From assembly GCA_002314525.1 (NCBI GenBank), contig DCGE01000227.1, positions 1 through 13,918 on the forward strand: DNA of 13,918 nucleotides, in the 5' to 3' direction. The notes under the pieces were generated by a model that saw only the letters and a program-made list of their open reading frames with translations, searched no databases and was not told where the DNA came from. Positions 1-7,671 of this stretch are shown here, piece by piece. The translations under genes and the position numbers were made by a program. The stretch comes from Prevotellaceae bacterium UBA1786. Lineage in GTDB: Bacteria; Bacteroidota; Bacteroidia; Bacteroidales; Bacteroidaceae. The stretch's first letter is position 1; each line of letters begins with the position of its first letter.

Positions 1-449
1 CCCTTGAGCTGCTGAGTAGCGAAGAACTGAGCAAGAGTCTTGCCAGGCATTTCCTGCTTGAATACACGGTTGAAACAAGTGATATAATCGTCCTGACTGT
101 TGATGTTCTCTTCCTGAGCCTTTGCAAGAACTGCATTGAACTGAGGATCAGGGTTATGGTCTGAGAGAGCCTTCATGATATCAGGAACTGATACCTCGAG
201 CATTACGTTCATACCACCCTTGAGGTCAAGTCCGAGACCGATTGCTGTCTCACGACACTGCTTCAAATTGTAAGTTCCCAAGAAGCATGGATTTGTATTC
301 AGAGAGTCCAAATACGCCTCAGCTTCACTTTCTTCCATTTCTGCCGCCTTGCTGTCATAATGATTGGCAACAATGGTAAATGACAGGTAGAAGAGACAAA
401 TAAGTGTTAGCGCGATTGCTAAAAACTTAACGAATCCTTTGTTTTGCAT
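1..449 (-). CDS. secDF: Protein translocase subunit SecDF, N-terminal part (runs off the left edge)
   Basis: Reading leftward from the ATG at 449-447 gives 149 residues with no stop before the window edge. Residues 6-28 form a single hydrophobic helix, followed by a short soluble stretch and the SecD signature GLGLDLKGG (71-79) leading into a MLEVSVPDI strand, which is the start of the SecD periplasmic P1 domain. In Bacteroidetes SecD and SecF are normally fused into one protein of about 1000 residues, so roughly the first 15% is present; the fusion itself lies outside the window. SecDF is an inner-membrane accessory of the SecYEG translocon that uses the ion gradient to help pull exported proteins across. 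The start is supported by the A/T-rich leader and by a promoter-like box 70 bp upstream. It follows the phosphatase-family gene after 117 bp, so it may have its own promoter rather than depend on read-through. Confidence 0.93.
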   Translation of the reverse strand, partial: MQNKGFVKFLAIALTLICLFYLSFTIVANHYDSKAAEMEESEAEAYLDSLNTNPCFLGTYNLKQCRETAIGLGLDLKGGMNVMLEVSVPDIMKALSDHNPDPQFNAVLAKAQEENINSQDDYITCFNRVFKQEMPGKTLAQFFATQQLK

Positions 450-492
450 TTTGATTATTTATTTAAATTATTAAGTTGAAATCACCTCTTCG

Positions 493-512
493 GTACGCGC
501 TTGGGCGCATAC
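493..512 (-). other. Stem-loop at the predicted 5' end of secDF mRNA
   Basis: In the transcribed (minus) strand, GTATGCGC (512-505) pairs with GCGCGTAC (500-493) around a CCAA loop. All eight pairs form in RNA, counting one G-U wobble; on the plus strand the same position is an A-C mismatch, so the structure fits the secDF transcript better than the opposite strand. There is no following U-tract, so it is unlikely to be an intrinsic terminator for the gene before it. It sits just downstream of the predicted -7 box and so would be at or near the very 5' end of the mRNA. Role (stability or translational control) is inference. Confidence 0.5.
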
Positions 513-518
513 AGAGTG

Positions 519-526
519 CAAAGTTA
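519..526 (-). promoter_or_regulatory. Predicted -7 promoter box for secDF
   Basis: The minus strand reads TAACTTTG here, an exact match to the Bacteroidetes sigma-70-type -7 consensus TAnnTTTG. The same octamer occurs upstream of the CoA-transferase gene. I see no good TTTG about 20 bp further upstream, so the -33 element is weak. Transcription would begin around 512, leaving a leader of about 60 nt. Confidence 0.5.
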
Positions 527-566
527 ATAAAAAAATGGAGATTACACCTAATTATTAAGGATTTTT

Positions 567-1631
567 TTAATATTCAAGTGTGCAAATTATAGGATAATGG
601 TCGCTTTCCTTGATGAAATCATCAACTTTTGTGTTGTACGGAGTGAAATTATCGCTTACGAGAATGTTGTCGATCCGGAAATACATCCGGCTGCGATTAT
701 ATGAAAAGCCGGCTCCGTTGCCAGCCTGAGTATAGGCGTCATTGAGATGGCGTGACATCACCCTGTGGACATATGAAATGGAGCAGTCGTTGAAGTCACC
801 GCATGAGATAATGTATTTGCTGTGACAGGCAGAGATGAATGCATCAATACTATCAGCCTGCACGGCACGTATCTGATTGGCTACCGCCAGTTTCTGTTCA
901 AGCGAATCAACCTTCCCCTTGATTTCAGTTCTGTGGTCCTCTTCGGGCAGTTTCCTGATGTTATGGAACAAGTCACCGTAGTTTTCCTTGTCGTGATCAT
1001 CAAGACGGTAGGATTCAAGGTGGCTGTTGATGAGAGTGAGAGTATCACCGTTCAGAAGGATGGTGAAGGCACAGCTCAGGTTGCCCTCAGATTTTATTCC
1101 AAGCGAATGAGATTCGACGACTGGCAACTTCGACAAGACCACCACACAGGCCGTCCCCTCATAGCATGCCTCAATATAAGGATAAACCGTCATGAGACTG
1201 TCATGAATGGGATGGTCGAGTACATTTGCCGGTTCCTGAAGACACACGATATCAGCTTCGGAATCAAGAATATAACGCATGATTGGATTATCCGATTGAC
1301 GTTTGCCGGCAAAGTTCATTACGTTGTAGGACATGACTTTGATAGTCTCGCCCTCAGGTGTTCCCTGAAACGGATTTATCGGAAAGAAAGTGCGGATGCT
1401 GCCAAAGCACAGAATGATCCCGGCAAGCGATATCAAGGCATATTTTGCCTTGAAGCACAGCCAGAAGACCATGAACAGGATGACGAAAACCAACGGTATC
1501 GGGAAAAGCATCCCGAGATAAGACCAGTTGGGATAGACGCTTGGATTGATATATACAGAATAAGCGCACAGAAGAAGAGCCAACACAACGACGATGTTGA
1601 CAAATGCAAGTATGCGCCACAGGTATTTCAT
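567..1631 (-). CDS. Membrane-anchored endonuclease/exonuclease/phosphatase-family protein
   Basis: 354 residues. Three hydrophobic helices (about 6-25, 38-60 and 63-83) precede a domain of the endonuclease/exonuclease/phosphatase (DNase I-like) fold at about 96-354. Family motifs are all in place: SYNVMNF (101-107) with the metal-site Asn, LQE (131-133) with the metal-binding Glu, INSHLES (201-207) with a catalytic-type His, GDFND (278-282), RIDNILV (319-325) and SDHYPI (343-348) with the Asp-His pair. The fold is therefore probably active, but members cut DNA, phosphoinositides, sphingomyelin or other phosphodiesters, and the sequence does not reveal the substrate. With three helices the catalytic domain probably faces the periplasm, which argues against a role on chromosomal DNA; this is inference. 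The ATG overlaps the rhomboid stop codon (ATGA at 1631-1628), indicating translational coupling. Confidence 0.88.
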   Translation of the reverse strand: MKYLWRILAFVNIVVVLALLLCAYSVYINPSVYPNWSYLGMLFPIPLVFVILFMVFWLCFKAKYALISLAGIILCFGSIRTFFPINPFQGTPEGETIKVMSYNVMNFAGKRQSDNPIMRYILDSEADIVCLQEPANVLDHPIHDSLMTVYPYIEACYEGTACVVVLSKLPVVESHSLGIKSEGNLSCAFTILLNGDTLTLINSHLESYRLDDHDKENYGDLFHNIRKLPEEDHRTEIKGKVDSLEQKLAVANQIRAVQADSIDAFISACHSKYIISCGDFNDCSISYVHRVMSRHLNDAYTQAGNGAGFSYNRSRMYFRIDNILVSDNFTPYNTKVDDFIKESDHYPIICTLEY

Positions 1632-2425
1632 TGTCTGTTGTTTTTTTGACTTGCATCGAAGAGAGTCCTCTTCTCCGCGTCGGTCAGTCCTTCGTATCCG
1701 TTCTTGCGGATTTTCTCAAGAATACGGTCAATCTCGTCAGCGTTTTCCTGAGAATACGGAGCGGAAGCAGAATAGTCATGCGACTGACTTGGCTTGGCAC
1801 TTCGGTCGTAGGTGTTATAGGTTACCTTCATTTTTCTTACGCCCTGTACCCTGCGAGTGAGATGTTTCCAATAGAGGAAGAGCACCGCACCGAAAAGCAT
1901 GCCACCCAGATGAGCCCAATGAGCAACACCGTCATTGGCACTGAATCCCTCGAACAGTTCGATGACGACGTAGATCATCACGAAGTATTTTGCCTTTATC
2001 GGGAAAGGGAAAGGGATGATGAAAAGCTTTTCGTTCGGAAATGCCATTCCGAAGGCAAGAAGTATTCCGTATACGGCACCGCTGGCTCCGACTGTAGTGG
2101 CAAAAGGGTTTATCAGTCCTATCATTTGTCCCAGTTCCTGAGTCAGGCCCGCACCTATTCCACACACGAAATAGTATATCAAGAAGCGTTTCCAGCCCCA
2201 TGAATATTCAAGGAAACGTCCGAACATCCATAAAGCGAACATATTGAAAAACAGATGCATGAACCCGCCATGCATAAACATATATGTTACGAGTTGGAAC
2301 GGATTGAAATACGGGCTGAGAAAATAGTGCAAGCCTAGAAGTCCTTCAACCTTGAAAACAAGGCTGAACAGAAAGGCCACTATATTGATGATCAGCAGGG
2401 TGTTGACGACGGAAGTCTGTTTCAT
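1628..2425 (-). CDS. Rhomboid-family intramembrane serine protease
   Basis: 265 residues from the ATG at 2425-2423. That start is preferred over an in-frame ATG seven codons upstream because it overlaps the exonuclease III stop codon as ATGA, the same arrangement seen at the next junction. Rhomboids cut substrate proteins inside the membrane with a Ser-His dyad. Here the nucleophile lies in GASG (Ser115) and the His partner in AHLGG (His172). The upstream HGGFMHLFFN stretch (52-61) carries the His and Asn of the oxyanion-hole region, with Asn61 in the position of GlpG Asn154. Around six membrane helices occupy residues 5-195. The soluble tail (about 228-262) with ILEKIRKNGYEGLTDAEKR is a small C-terminal domain typical of Bacteroidetes rhomboids. 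The substrate is unknown. The gene is in the CoA-transferase/exonuclease III operon and also overlaps the gene that follows. Confidence 0.93.
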   Translation of the reverse strand: MKQTSVVNTLLIINIVAFLFSLVFKVEGLLGLHYFLSPYFNPFQLVTYMFMHGGFMHLFFNMFALWMFGRFLEYSWGWKRFLIYYFVCGIGAGLTQELGQMIGLINPFATTVGASGAVYGILLAFGMAFPNEKLFIIPFPFPIKAKYFVMIYVVIELFEGFSANDGVAHWAHLGGMLFGAVLFLYWKHLTRRVQGVRKMKVTYNTYDRSAKPSQSHDYSASAPYSQENADEIDRILEKIRKNGYEGLTDAEKRTLFDASQKNNRQ

Positions 2426-3189
2426 ATTACAAGTTCGACTGGACAATGATCTGAACCGAAGATTTCTGTATGGATAGATGCCGACTGGATGCTATCCTTG
2501 ATTCTATCAGAGCAGAGGAAGTAGTCAATTCGCCAGCCAGCATTGTTTTCCCTGGCATGGAAACGATAAGACCACCATGAATAGATATCTTTCTCATCGG
2601 GATGCAGATACCGGAACGAGTCTGTGAATCCCGCATCGAGCAACAATGTGAATTTCTCACGTTCCTCGTCAGTGAAGCCTGCATTGTGTCGGTTGCCTTT
2701 CGGGTTCTTGATGTCAATCTCCTGATGAGCAACATTCATATCCCCACAAACTATGACAGGTTTCTTCCGGTCCAGAACCTGAAGATACTTGCGGAAGGCA
2801 TCATCCCACTGCATACGGTAATCCAGACGACGCAGACCATCCTGAGAGTTCGGAGTATATACGGTTACGAGGTAGAAGTCCTCCATCTCAAGAGTCAGTA
2901 CACGTCCTTCATTGTCAGCAATGAGTTCATCGGAAGCCCCAGGCAGCGAAGGTGAGCGGTCAACGCTTATCGGAGTGTGGCGAGTCAGGATGGCAGTACC
3001 ACTGTATCCCTTCTTCTCGGCTGAATTCCAATAAGACTTATATCCGTCAAAAGACAAGTCGAGCTGACCCTCCTGCATTTTCGTTTCCTGAAGGCAGAAG
3101 AAGTCAGCGTCGAGTTGTGTGAATATCTCAGGAAAACCCTTGCCGAAGCAGGCACGGATTCCGTTGACGTTCCATGATATGAATTTCAT
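2422..3189 (-). CDS. xth: Exodeoxyribonuclease III (AP endonuclease)
   Basis: 255 residues, the usual length for the ExoA/Xth family. It acts in base excision repair in the cytoplasm, nicking DNA at abasic sites and trimming 3' blocking groups or 3' ends. The diagnostic motifs are complete: SWNVNGIRA (5-13) with Asn7, LQETK (33-37) with metal-binding Glu35, YTPNS (111-115), GDMNVAH (149-155) with Asp150 and Asn152, WRIDYFLCS (219-227) and GSDHCPV (245-251) with the catalytic Asp247-His248 pair. The start codon lies 1 base after the CoA-transferase stop codon and the stop codon overlaps the rhomboid start, so it is an internal gene of the operon. The next gene but one belongs to the same fold superfamily but is membrane-bound, so the two are not functional duplicates. 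Confidence 0.95.
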   Translation of the reverse strand: MKFISWNVNGIRACFGKGFPEIFTQLDADFFCLQETKMQEGQLDLSFDGYKSYWNSAEKKGYSGTAILTRHTPISVDRSPSLPGASDELIADNEGRVLTLEMEDFYLVTVYTPNSQDGLRRLDYRMQWDDAFRKYLQVLDRKKPVIVCGDMNVAHQEIDIKNPKGNRHNAGFTDEEREKFTLLLDAGFTDSFRYLHPDEKDIYSWWSYRFHARENNAGWRIDYFLCSDRIKDSIQSASIHTEIFGSDHCPVELVI

Positions 3190-3190
3190 A

Positions 3191-4690
3191 TTACTTTACA
3201 TACAGAGAATAATCTGTCAAGCGCATGTTACCTTCACGAAGGAACGTGTCGTGCATAGCGAGAGCTGCAGAGAGTTTGTGGCAGCAATGACCCTGATCGG
3301 CAATCTTGAGATAATCCCATAGAAGTTGCTTGTAGTCAGGATGAGCACAGTTCTCGATAATAGCCTGAGCTCTCTCCTTCGTACCCTTTCCACGAAGGTC
3401 AGCGACACCCTGTTCAGTAATGATGACATTGACATCGTGTTCAGTATGATCCACATGGCTGCAGAAAGGAACTATTGAACTGATCATGCCATCCTTAGCA
3501 ACAGACGGGCAAGTGAAGATTGAGAGAAATGCGTTTCTCTCGAAGTCTCCAGAACCACCGATACCGTTCATCATCTTCGTTCCGCAGATCTGAGTTGAGT
3601 TCGCGTGTCCGTAAAGGTCGACTTCAATCGCCGTGTTGATGGCGATCAATCCAAGACGGCGGATGACCTCGGCATTGTTGGAGATCTCAGACTGACGAAG
3701 CACAAGCTTATCCTTGAAGAAGTCGATGTTGTCGTAGATGCTGAGCAACTTGTCGTTTGTTACCGTAAGTGAGCACGTTGAAGCACACTTCACTCTTTCC
3801 TGGAACATCAGATCGACAACTGCATTCTGAAGCACTTCTGTATAAACCTCCATCTGAGGCATGTCAGGGTCGCTTCCAAGAGCAAAGAGAATGGCATTTG
3901 CTGTAGTGCCTACACCACTCTGGAAAGGAAGGAAGCTCGGAGGGATGATACCACGTTTACGTTCGTTGAGAAGGAAGTTCGCAACATTCTCTCCGATTTT
4001 GTCAGTAAGAGGGTCTGCACCCTTGAAACTACGTGCTTCATCCGGTATGTTACATTCTACGACTCCGACGACCTTCTTTGGGTCTACCTGAAGATATGGG
4101 GTACCGATACGGTCGGTAACATGCTCAATCGGAATAGGCTTGCGGCAAGGAGGATCCAACGGCTGGTAAACGTCGTGGATACCCTTTGAGTTTGGTGAAT
4201 GGAAGGCATTGAGTTCAAGGATGATACCCTTCTTTGCCATCATTGCGATAGTCGGAGAAATACCACCGGCAGCAGTAAGATAGACCTTACCATCATCTTC
4301 AATGGCACAAACCTCGATAATTGCCCAATCCACATCGCCGAGAAAACCATAGCGCAGGTCCTGAGCCATCATTCCAAGATGAATGTCGTTGTAAGCAAAT
4401 TCACCAGCATTTACATGCTTACGGAAATCCGGGTTTGTTGTATATGGTGCGCGGTAACGGATAGCATGTTCGTTGGAAAGTACACCGTCTGTTGACTGAC
4501 CAGTACTTGCACCTGTGAATATTCCCACCTGGAAAGGACGTCCTGCCTCATGTTCAGCATGAGCTATCTTTGCCAGTTCAGCAGTGACAGCCTTTGCTGT
4601 TCCTGCTGGTGTAAAACCACTGAGACCGATATTGTCTCCATTCTTGATCAATGCAGCTGCTTCAGCTGCAGTAATTCTTGTAAAGGACAT
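3191..4690 (-). CDS. Acetyl-CoA hydrolase/transferase-family CoA-transferase (succinate/acetate type)
   Basis: 499 residues, full length for the Cat1/AarC-type class I CoA-transferases, which move CoA between acyl groups through a glutamyl-CoA intermediate. The catalytic glutamate is expected in EVYTEVLQ (281-288), at Glu285. The CoA/oxyanion loop GVGTTANAI (259-267) and the N-terminal loop GLSGFTPAG (22-30) are present, as is the conserved ITEQGVADLRG segment near 425. Relatives in anaerobic Bacteroidetes act on succinyl-CoA, acetate, propionate or butyrate in fermentation; which pair is used here cannot be read from the sequence. In a succinate/propionate/acetate fermenter it would be a cytoplasmic central-energy enzyme. 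It is the first gene of the minus-strand operon, with its own promoter in the 106 bp before it. Its leader ends in TAATCAAAATG, the same 11 bases as at the secDF start. Confidence 0.92.
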   Translation of the reverse strand: MSFTRITAAEAAALIKNGDNIGLSGFTPAGTAKAVTAELAKIAHAEHEAGRPFQVGIFTGASTGQSTDGVLSNEHAIRYRAPYTTNPDFRKHVNAGEFAYNDIHLGMMAQDLRYGFLGDVDWAIIEVCAIEDDGKVYLTAAGGISPTIAMMAKKGIILELNAFHSPNSKGIHDVYQPLDPPCRKPIPIEHVTDRIGTPYLQVDPKKVVGVVECNIPDEARSFKGADPLTDKIGENVANFLLNERKRGIIPPSFLPFQSGVGTTANAILFALGSDPDMPQMEVYTEVLQNAVVDLMFQERVKCASTCSLTVTNDKLLSIYDNIDFFKDKLVLRQSEISNNAEVIRRLGLIAINTAIEVDLYGHANSTQICGTKMMNGIGGSGDFERNAFLSIFTCPSVAKDGMISSIVPFCSHVDHTEHDVNVIITEQGVADLRGKGTKERAQAIIENCAHPDYKQLLWDYLKIADQGHCCHKLSAALAMHDTFLREGNMRLTDYSLYVK

Positions 4691-4751
4691 TTTGATTAAA
4701 TATTTAACTAATTACAATTTGCTGAAATCGACATTTTTTCAATTCGAACTG

Positions 4752-4783
4752 CAAAGTTAGTCATTATTTATTTATTGGCCAAA
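4752..4783 (-). promoter_or_regulatory. Promoter for the CoA-transferase operon
   Basis: On the minus strand TTTG (4783-4780) is followed after exactly 20 bp by TAACTTTG (4759-4752). This is a full match to the Bacteroidetes -33 (TTTG) and -7 (TAnnTTTG) consensus at the expected spacing, and is the best promoter in the window. Transcription would start near 4745, giving a leader of about 55 nt. It lies in the gap after the nucleoside kinase stop codon. Confidence 0.75.
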
Positions 4784-4796
4784 AAATAGTTGCATC

Positions 4797-5813
4797 TCAA
4801 TAGTGGAAGTTACTTCCTCCCAGGAACTCGCGGAGGAGTGAAGTAGGCGGTACGAACCGTTGGTCTATAGGTTCGTAGCAGGCGAGCAGGTCTATCAGTT
4901 CCTGAGCCTTTCCGAATTCCTTATCCGACGGACGCACTGCCGCCAATGCAGCAAGAGCCTCGTTCCGGAGGATTGCCAGTTCATACAACTGAGTACTGCA
5001 GAACTCCGTGTCAGCCTCCTGCTGGAAAGGGAAAATCCATTTTTCCTCTCCACGTCTCACATTTGCCCACATCGCAATAGTGTCCTTTGCCGACATGCCA
5101 CGATACTTTGCGTCACGGATTATCCTCCTGATCAGGCGATGGTCGGTTCTCGGTACATAACGGTTTTCATCAATCGTGTACCTCTTCAGTGATGATGCAT
5201 AGACCTTAAAGATATTCTCTCTCGGAAGCATGTCCGTCATAAGCGGATTCAGGCCGTGGATGCCTTCGATGACAAGTATCATTCCCGGCTCGAGTCGCAG
5301 TTTCTTGCCGCTCATCACACTTCTGCCGCTCTTGAAGTCATAGCGAGGTAGTTCAACCTCCTTTCCGTCCATCAGTTCCTTCATATTCTGTTGGAAAAGA
5401 GCGATATTGACAGATCTAAGATTCTCATAGTCCTTCTCTCCGTTTTCATCAAGGGGAGTCTTGTCCCTATCCACGAAATAGTCATCCAACGAGATAGGGA
5501 ACGGTTTATATCCCAGTACAAGTAGGTGCAGAGCCAGACGTTTGCTGAATGTAGTCTTGCCACTTGATGACGGTCCGGCAATCATCACGACCTTCACATC
5601 GCTTTTCCGCATCATGATCTGGTAGGCAATATAGCCTATCGTCCACTCCTGACGGGTTTCAAAGGCATTAACCACATCGCGCGAGAATCCATCCCGGATT
5701 ATCTTGTTCAGTCCTGGTACATCCGAAACCTCCACGAATTTTATTTCACTGGTCTCCTTGTCCTGAATCTGCAACATCATAGGTTGCGGCTGAAAATTAT
5801 TCACAGTTTCCAT
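4797..5813 (-). CDS. Nucleoside kinase of the uridine kinase/phosphoribulokinase family, short form
   Basis: 338 residues from the ATG at 5813-5811. An in-frame ATG 33 codons earlier (5912) is rejected because it would put the start upstream of the predicted promoter and adds a low-complexity, non-family segment. The P-loop is GPSSSGKTT (80-88), followed by SLDDYFVDRDKTP (108-120) for the nucleoside and a Walker B-like strand ILVIEGIHGLNP (179-190). The conserved RLIRRIIRDAKYRG (226-239) and the C-terminus PPTSLLREFLGG (322-333) match Bacteroides proteins annotated as uridine or nucleoside kinase. Those relatives, as I recall them, have about 550 residues with a TGS/threonyl-tRNA-synthetase-like N-terminal half. 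Here only about 75 residues precede the kinase core. The reaction is presumably ATP-dependent phosphorylation of a nucleoside, but the exact substrate of this subfamily is uncertain. Confidence 0.87.
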   Translation of the reverse strand: METVNNFQPQPMMLQIQDKETSEIKFVEVSDVPGLNKIIRDGFSRDVVNAFETRQEWTIGYIAYQIMMRKSDVKVVMIAGPSSSGKTTFSKRLALHLLVLGYKPFPISLDDYFVDRDKTPLDENGEKDYENLRSVNIALFQQNMKELMDGKEVELPRYDFKSGRSVMSGKKLRLEPGMILVIEGIHGLNPLMTDMLPRENIFKVYASSLKRYTIDENRYVPRTDHRLIRRIIRDAKYRGMSAKDTIAMWANVRRGEEKWIFPFQQEADTEFCSTQLYELAILRNEALAALAAVRPSDKEFGKAQELIDLLACYEPIDQRFVPPTSLLREFLGGSNFHY

Positions 5814-5836
5814 AGGCTTATCTGAAAATTTATGCA

Positions 5837-5844
5837 CAAAAATA
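5837..5844 (-). promoter_or_regulatory. Predicted -7 promoter box for the nucleoside kinase
   Basis: The minus strand reads TATTTTTG, matching TAnnTTTG. No clear TTTG is found 19-21 bp upstream. Transcription would start near 5829, giving a very short leader before the ATG at 5813, which supports that start over the upstream one. Confidence 0.45.
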
Positions 5845-5867
5845 CTAAAAAAAACGGAGATAGATGC

Positions 5868-5895
5868 TTGCATTAAGTTTTTTTTTGTAATTTTG
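5868..5895 (+). promoter_or_regulatory. Predicted promoter for the Na/Pi symporter gene
   Basis: TAATTTTG (5888-5895) matches TAnnTTTG exactly, and a TTG lies upstream at 5868-5870. The 17-bp spacing is slightly short of the usual 19-21. The box overlaps an in-frame upstream ATG at 5893, so the true start must be the next ATG at 5914. Confidence 0.55.
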
Positions 5896-5913
5896 CACTC
5901 AGAAACAATCAAT

Positions 5914-7626
5914 ATGAATAGTTATCTCCCATTTTTAGTGCTCATTGGTTCTGTAGCACTTCTTATGTACGGTATGAAGGTGATGAGCGAAGGCCTGCAG
6001 AAAATGGCCGGAAGCAAACTTCGCCAAGTACTTGGTACAATGACCACCAACCGGTTTACAGGTGTGCTGACCGGAGCATTCATCACCATGTCCGTCCAGT
6101 CATCCACTGCAACCACGGTCATGACTGTCAGTTTCGTCAGCGCTGGACTCCTGACTCTGGCTCAGGCCATTTCCGTTGTGATGGGAGCCAATATCGGTAC
6201 TACTGCTACGGCATGGATAATGGTACTGGGAGGTAGTTTTGATATTAAATATATTGTCTACACATGCATTGCCATAGCGATGGCACTGATATACACAAAA
6301 AAGAACCGTAACGGAGGTGAATTCCTCATGGGTCTTTGCTTTATGTTGCTTGGACTCACCACTTTGAAATCCAACGCTGTGGATATGCATCTGGATCAGA
6401 ACCAAGCAGTTGCAGAGTTTTTTGCATCGATCAGCGGATGGGGATACGGCTCATATTTGCTGTTTCTGCTTATAGGTGGTTTGCTTACTTGTGCAGTACA
6501 GAGTTCGGCAGCCATCATGGCCATCACCATGACACTGTGTTCTACTGGTGTTCTCGACATCTACATGGGTATTGCACTGGTAATGGGTGAGAACATCGGA
6601 ACAACTATCACTTCAAATATTGTAGCGCTTTCGGCATCCACACAAGCCCGTCGTGCCGCGATGGCACACCTTATATTTAATATATTCGGTGTAATATGGG
6701 TACTCTGCATCTTCCACACGTTCGTTGACTTCGTATGCGGAATGGTCGGATATCAGCCTGGAAACTCACTTACCGACCTCGCTATCCTCAACGTCGTCCT
6801 AGCAGCCTTCCATACATCATTCAACGTCATCAACACTTGCGTACTGATATGGTTCATTAGGCCGTTTGAGAAGGTGGTATGCTGGATAATCAAGTCCAAG
6901 CCAGCCTCTGAGGAGGATATTCCGAGACTCCGTTTCATCAGTGGAGGCCTTATGTCAACGGCAGAACTCTCCATCCTTGAAGCAAAGAAAGAAATCCTGT
7001 CATATGCCGAAAGAAGCCATAAGATGTTCACATTCGTCCAGCAACTCCTACACATCGATAAAGACGAGGATTTCAACAAGTTATACAGTCGCATAGAAAA
7101 ATATGAAAACATCAGCGACAACATGGAACTTGAGATTGCTGACTACCTAAACAAGGTCAGCGAAGGTCGTTTGAGTATTGAATCAAAGACTGAAATTCAG
7201 CGTATGCTCCGCGAGGTTACGGAAATTGAGAGTATCTGCGACAGCAACTATAATATTGCACGAACCATCAACCGCAAACGTACCCACTCTCAAAACGAGT
7301 TCACCGAGAAGCAGTTTGATCACATCCATTCAATGATGACGCTGACTGATTCGGCATTGACCCAGATGATAAAGTCCATCACACGACTTAATGAGTACCA
7401 GTTCGTTGACTTGAACGGTTCCAACAATATCGAGCACGAAATCAACAACTACCGCAGCCAGTTGAAGAACCAGAACATCATCGATGTCAACAACCACAGC
7501 TATGACTACCAGATGGGAGTTTACTATATGGATATTATAACCGAATGTGAACGACTTGGCGATTATGTGATGAACGTGATAGAGGCGGCTGGAAACATCA
7601 AAGAACAAAAAGACAACGATGAGTAA
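5914..7626 (+). CDS. Na/Pi cotransporter family protein with C-terminal PhoU-like domain
   Basis: 570 residues from the ATG at 5914; the in-frame ATG at 5893 lies inside the promoter box. The membrane part (about 1-325) contains the two inverted repeats of the Na/Pi cotransporter (NptA/SLC34-like) family. Each has the paired signature: QSSTATT (62-68) with GANIGTT (91-97), and QSSAAIM (196-202) with GENIGTT (225-231). The QSS loops form the phosphate and sodium site in this family. From about residue 350 to 565 the protein is soluble and helical, rich in Glu, Lys and Asn, resembling PhoU, which is typical of bacterial two-domain members. Proposed role: sodium-coupled phosphate movement across the inner membrane, with the tail regulating it. 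Direction and true substrate are not shown by sequence, and some bacterial members affect cyclic-dinucleotide or phosphate homeostasis rather than bulk uptake. Confidence 0.9.
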   Translation: MNSYLPFLVLIGSVALLMYGMKVMSEGLQKMAGSKLRQVLGTMTTNRFTGVLTGAFITMSVQSSTATTVMTVSFVSAGLLTLAQAISVVMGANIGTTATAWIMVLGGSFDIKYIVYTCIAIAMALIYTKKNRNGGEFLMGLCFMLLGLTTLKSNAVDMHLDQNQAVAEFFASISGWGYGSYLLFLLIGGLLTCAVQSSAAIMAITMTLCSTGVLDIYMGIALVMGENIGTTITSNIVALSASTQARRAAMAHLIFNIFGVIWVLCIFHTFVDFVCGMVGYQPGNSLTDLAILNVVLAAFHTSFNVINTCVLIWFIRPFEKVVCWIIKSKPASEEDIPRLRFISGGLMSTAELSILEAKKEILSYAERSHKMFTFVQQLLHIDKDEDFNKLYSRIEKYENISDNMELEIADYLNKVSEGRLSIESKTEIQRMLREVTEIESICDSNYNIARTINRKRTHSQNEFTEKQFDHIHSMMTLTDSALTQMIKSITRLNEYQFVDLNGSNNIEHEINNYRSQLKNQNIIDVNNHSYDYQMGVYYMDIITECERLGDYVMNVIEAAGNIKEQKDNDE

Positions 7627-7671
7627 TTAACATCATTTCATATCGACCAGCACATTAGTTATGCTGCACAT

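Noticed and set aside
822..1649. Long open frame (275 codons) on the plus strand opposite the EEP-family gene
   Set aside because: It is antisense to a protein with complete family motifs and tight codon-overlap coupling; its own translation has no recognisable domain or sensible hydrophobic pattern.
1604..2203. Open frame of 199 codons on the plus strand opposite the rhomboid gene
   Set aside because: Mirror of a well-conserved coding sequence; the translation resembles no protein family.
2426..2446. Seven-codon longer start for the rhomboid protein
   Set aside because: The ATG at 2425 forms an ATGA overlap with the upstream stop codon, the same pattern as the next junction.
4696..4707. 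12-base palindrome TTAAATATTTAA before the CoA-transferase start
   Set aside because: Pure A/T in an A/T-rich leader; it lies in the ribosome-binding region and is expected by chance there.
5814..5912. Longer N-terminus for the nucleoside kinase
   Set aside because: The extension crosses both predicted divergent promoter boxes and has no family similarity.
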